64,000 bases of DNA, taken from assembly GCA_016758965.1 (NCBI GenBank), contig JAEPRB010000020.1, positions 62,001 through 126,000 on the forward strand, read 5' to 3'. Positions 63,901 through 64,000 of the stretch are shown here, one piece after another. The notes beneath the pieces were generated by a model. That model ran no database searches and was not told the origin of the DNA. It saw only the letters and a list, made by a program, of their open reading frames with translations. How positions within the stretch are numbered: position 1 is the stretch's first letter; every line of letters starts with the position of its first letter. The translations under genes and the position numbers were made by a program. This DNA is from Circinella minor. Its lineage: Eukaryota; Mucoromycota; Mucoromycetes; Mucorales; Lichtheimiaceae.

Positions 63901-64000
63901 TAATCAAATACTTTCTAATACGGACATAGATACGGATACTGAACCAACGGGTGTTATTACTAAAGCAGCTATTCCTACACCTCTACTTGGATCACAGCAA
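60977..64000 (+). CDS. Citron/MRCK/ROCK-type AGC protein kinase with coiled coil, 3' partial
   Basis: A serine/threonine kinase of the DMPK/ROCK/citron group, in animals a Rho/Cdc42 effector acting on myosin and cytokinesis. Exons: 60977-61121, 61195-61754, 61844-62047, 62120-62181, 62326-62426, 62532 to the right edge. An N-terminal dimerisation-like segment ([16 protein letters not shown]) precedes [31 protein letters not shown], the catalytic loop [13 protein letters not shown] and [19 protein letters not shown] and [20 protein letters not shown] are typical of the group, as is the AGC extension [13 protein letters not shown]. From about residue 390 a long Gln/Glu/Lys coiled coil runs to the window end with no stop. 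The glycine loop lacks two of its usual glycines (A-R-G-Q-F-A). PH, C1 or CNH domains expected at the C-terminus would lie outside. Confidence 0.92.

Overview
The window looks like nuclear DNA from an early-diverging filamentous fungus, most likely Mucoromycota (Mucorales-like). The reasons are AT-rich sequence, many short GT-AG introns (mostly 50-120 nt), long A/T homopolymers, and a typical fungal gene set: a giant hybrid histidine kinase, a diaphanous-type formin, a PHO85-type CDK, a citron/MRCK-type AGC kinase, TRAPP, COMPASS and complex I subunits. The assignment to a phylum is inference. I read 20 genes from open frames joined at splice sites; two of them (the hybrid kinase at the left edge and the AGC kinase at the right edge) run off the window. 

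Layout: 1-8.6 kb hybrid histidine kinase (-); 9.0-10.3 kb four-pass membrane protein (-); 10.6-11.5 kb Nudix CoA diphosphatase-like (+); 11.8-12.8 kb mitochondrial SAP-domain protein (-); 14.2-16.5 kb Ash2 (+); 16.6-17.5 kb sulfotransferase-like (-); 18.9-21.4 kb eIF2D (+); 21.5-22.4 kb TRAPPC5/Trs31 (-); 23.0-25.7 kb Nup120/160-like (+); 26.1-31.9 kb formin (-); 35.6-38.4 kb peroxisomal acyl-CoA oxidase (+); 39.3-40.3 kb SAM methyltransferase (-); 41.2-42.0 kb SCP2-domain protein (+); 42.5-43.1 kb RPB11 (-); 43.5-43.9 kb LSM4 (+); 44.6-47.1 kb oligopeptide transporter (-); 53.8-55.2 kb mucin-like membrane protein (-); 55.6-56.9 kb complex I NDUFS7 (-); 59.5-60.4 kb PHO85-type CDK (-); 61.0 kb onward AGC kinase (+). 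From the membrane protein to the transporter, 15 consecutive genes alternate strand, giving a regular series of divergent promoters and convergent 3' ends. 

The least ordinary parts lie outside the intact genes. (1) A decayed acyl-CoA oxidase copy at 57.66-58.57 kb, on the opposite strand to the intact gene 20 kb away, keeps recognisable exon and intron positions but has stop codons and a large internal deletion that joins the middle of the gene to its C-terminus. (2) Two non-autonomous-looking DNA elements with terminal inverted repeats and TA target duplications sit on either side of the intact oxidase (33,939-34,712 and 38,786-39,155). (3) Gene-poor stretches at 47.1-53.8 kb and 31.9-35.6 kb hold decayed or unassigned sequence. 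(4) Several genes show unusual gene structure or active-site change: microexons of 10, 17 and 20 nt, a GC-AG intron, a degenerate kinase domain in the hybrid kinase, and an altered glycine loop in the AGC kinase. 

Functionally this is an ordinary collection of housekeeping and signalling genes. The only thematic neighbourhood is peroxisomal: an acyl-CoA oxidase ending in SKL and an SCP2 protein ending in AKL lie within 6 kb, and a CoA-directed Nudix enzyme lies farther left. I found no convincing undescribed multi-gene system.
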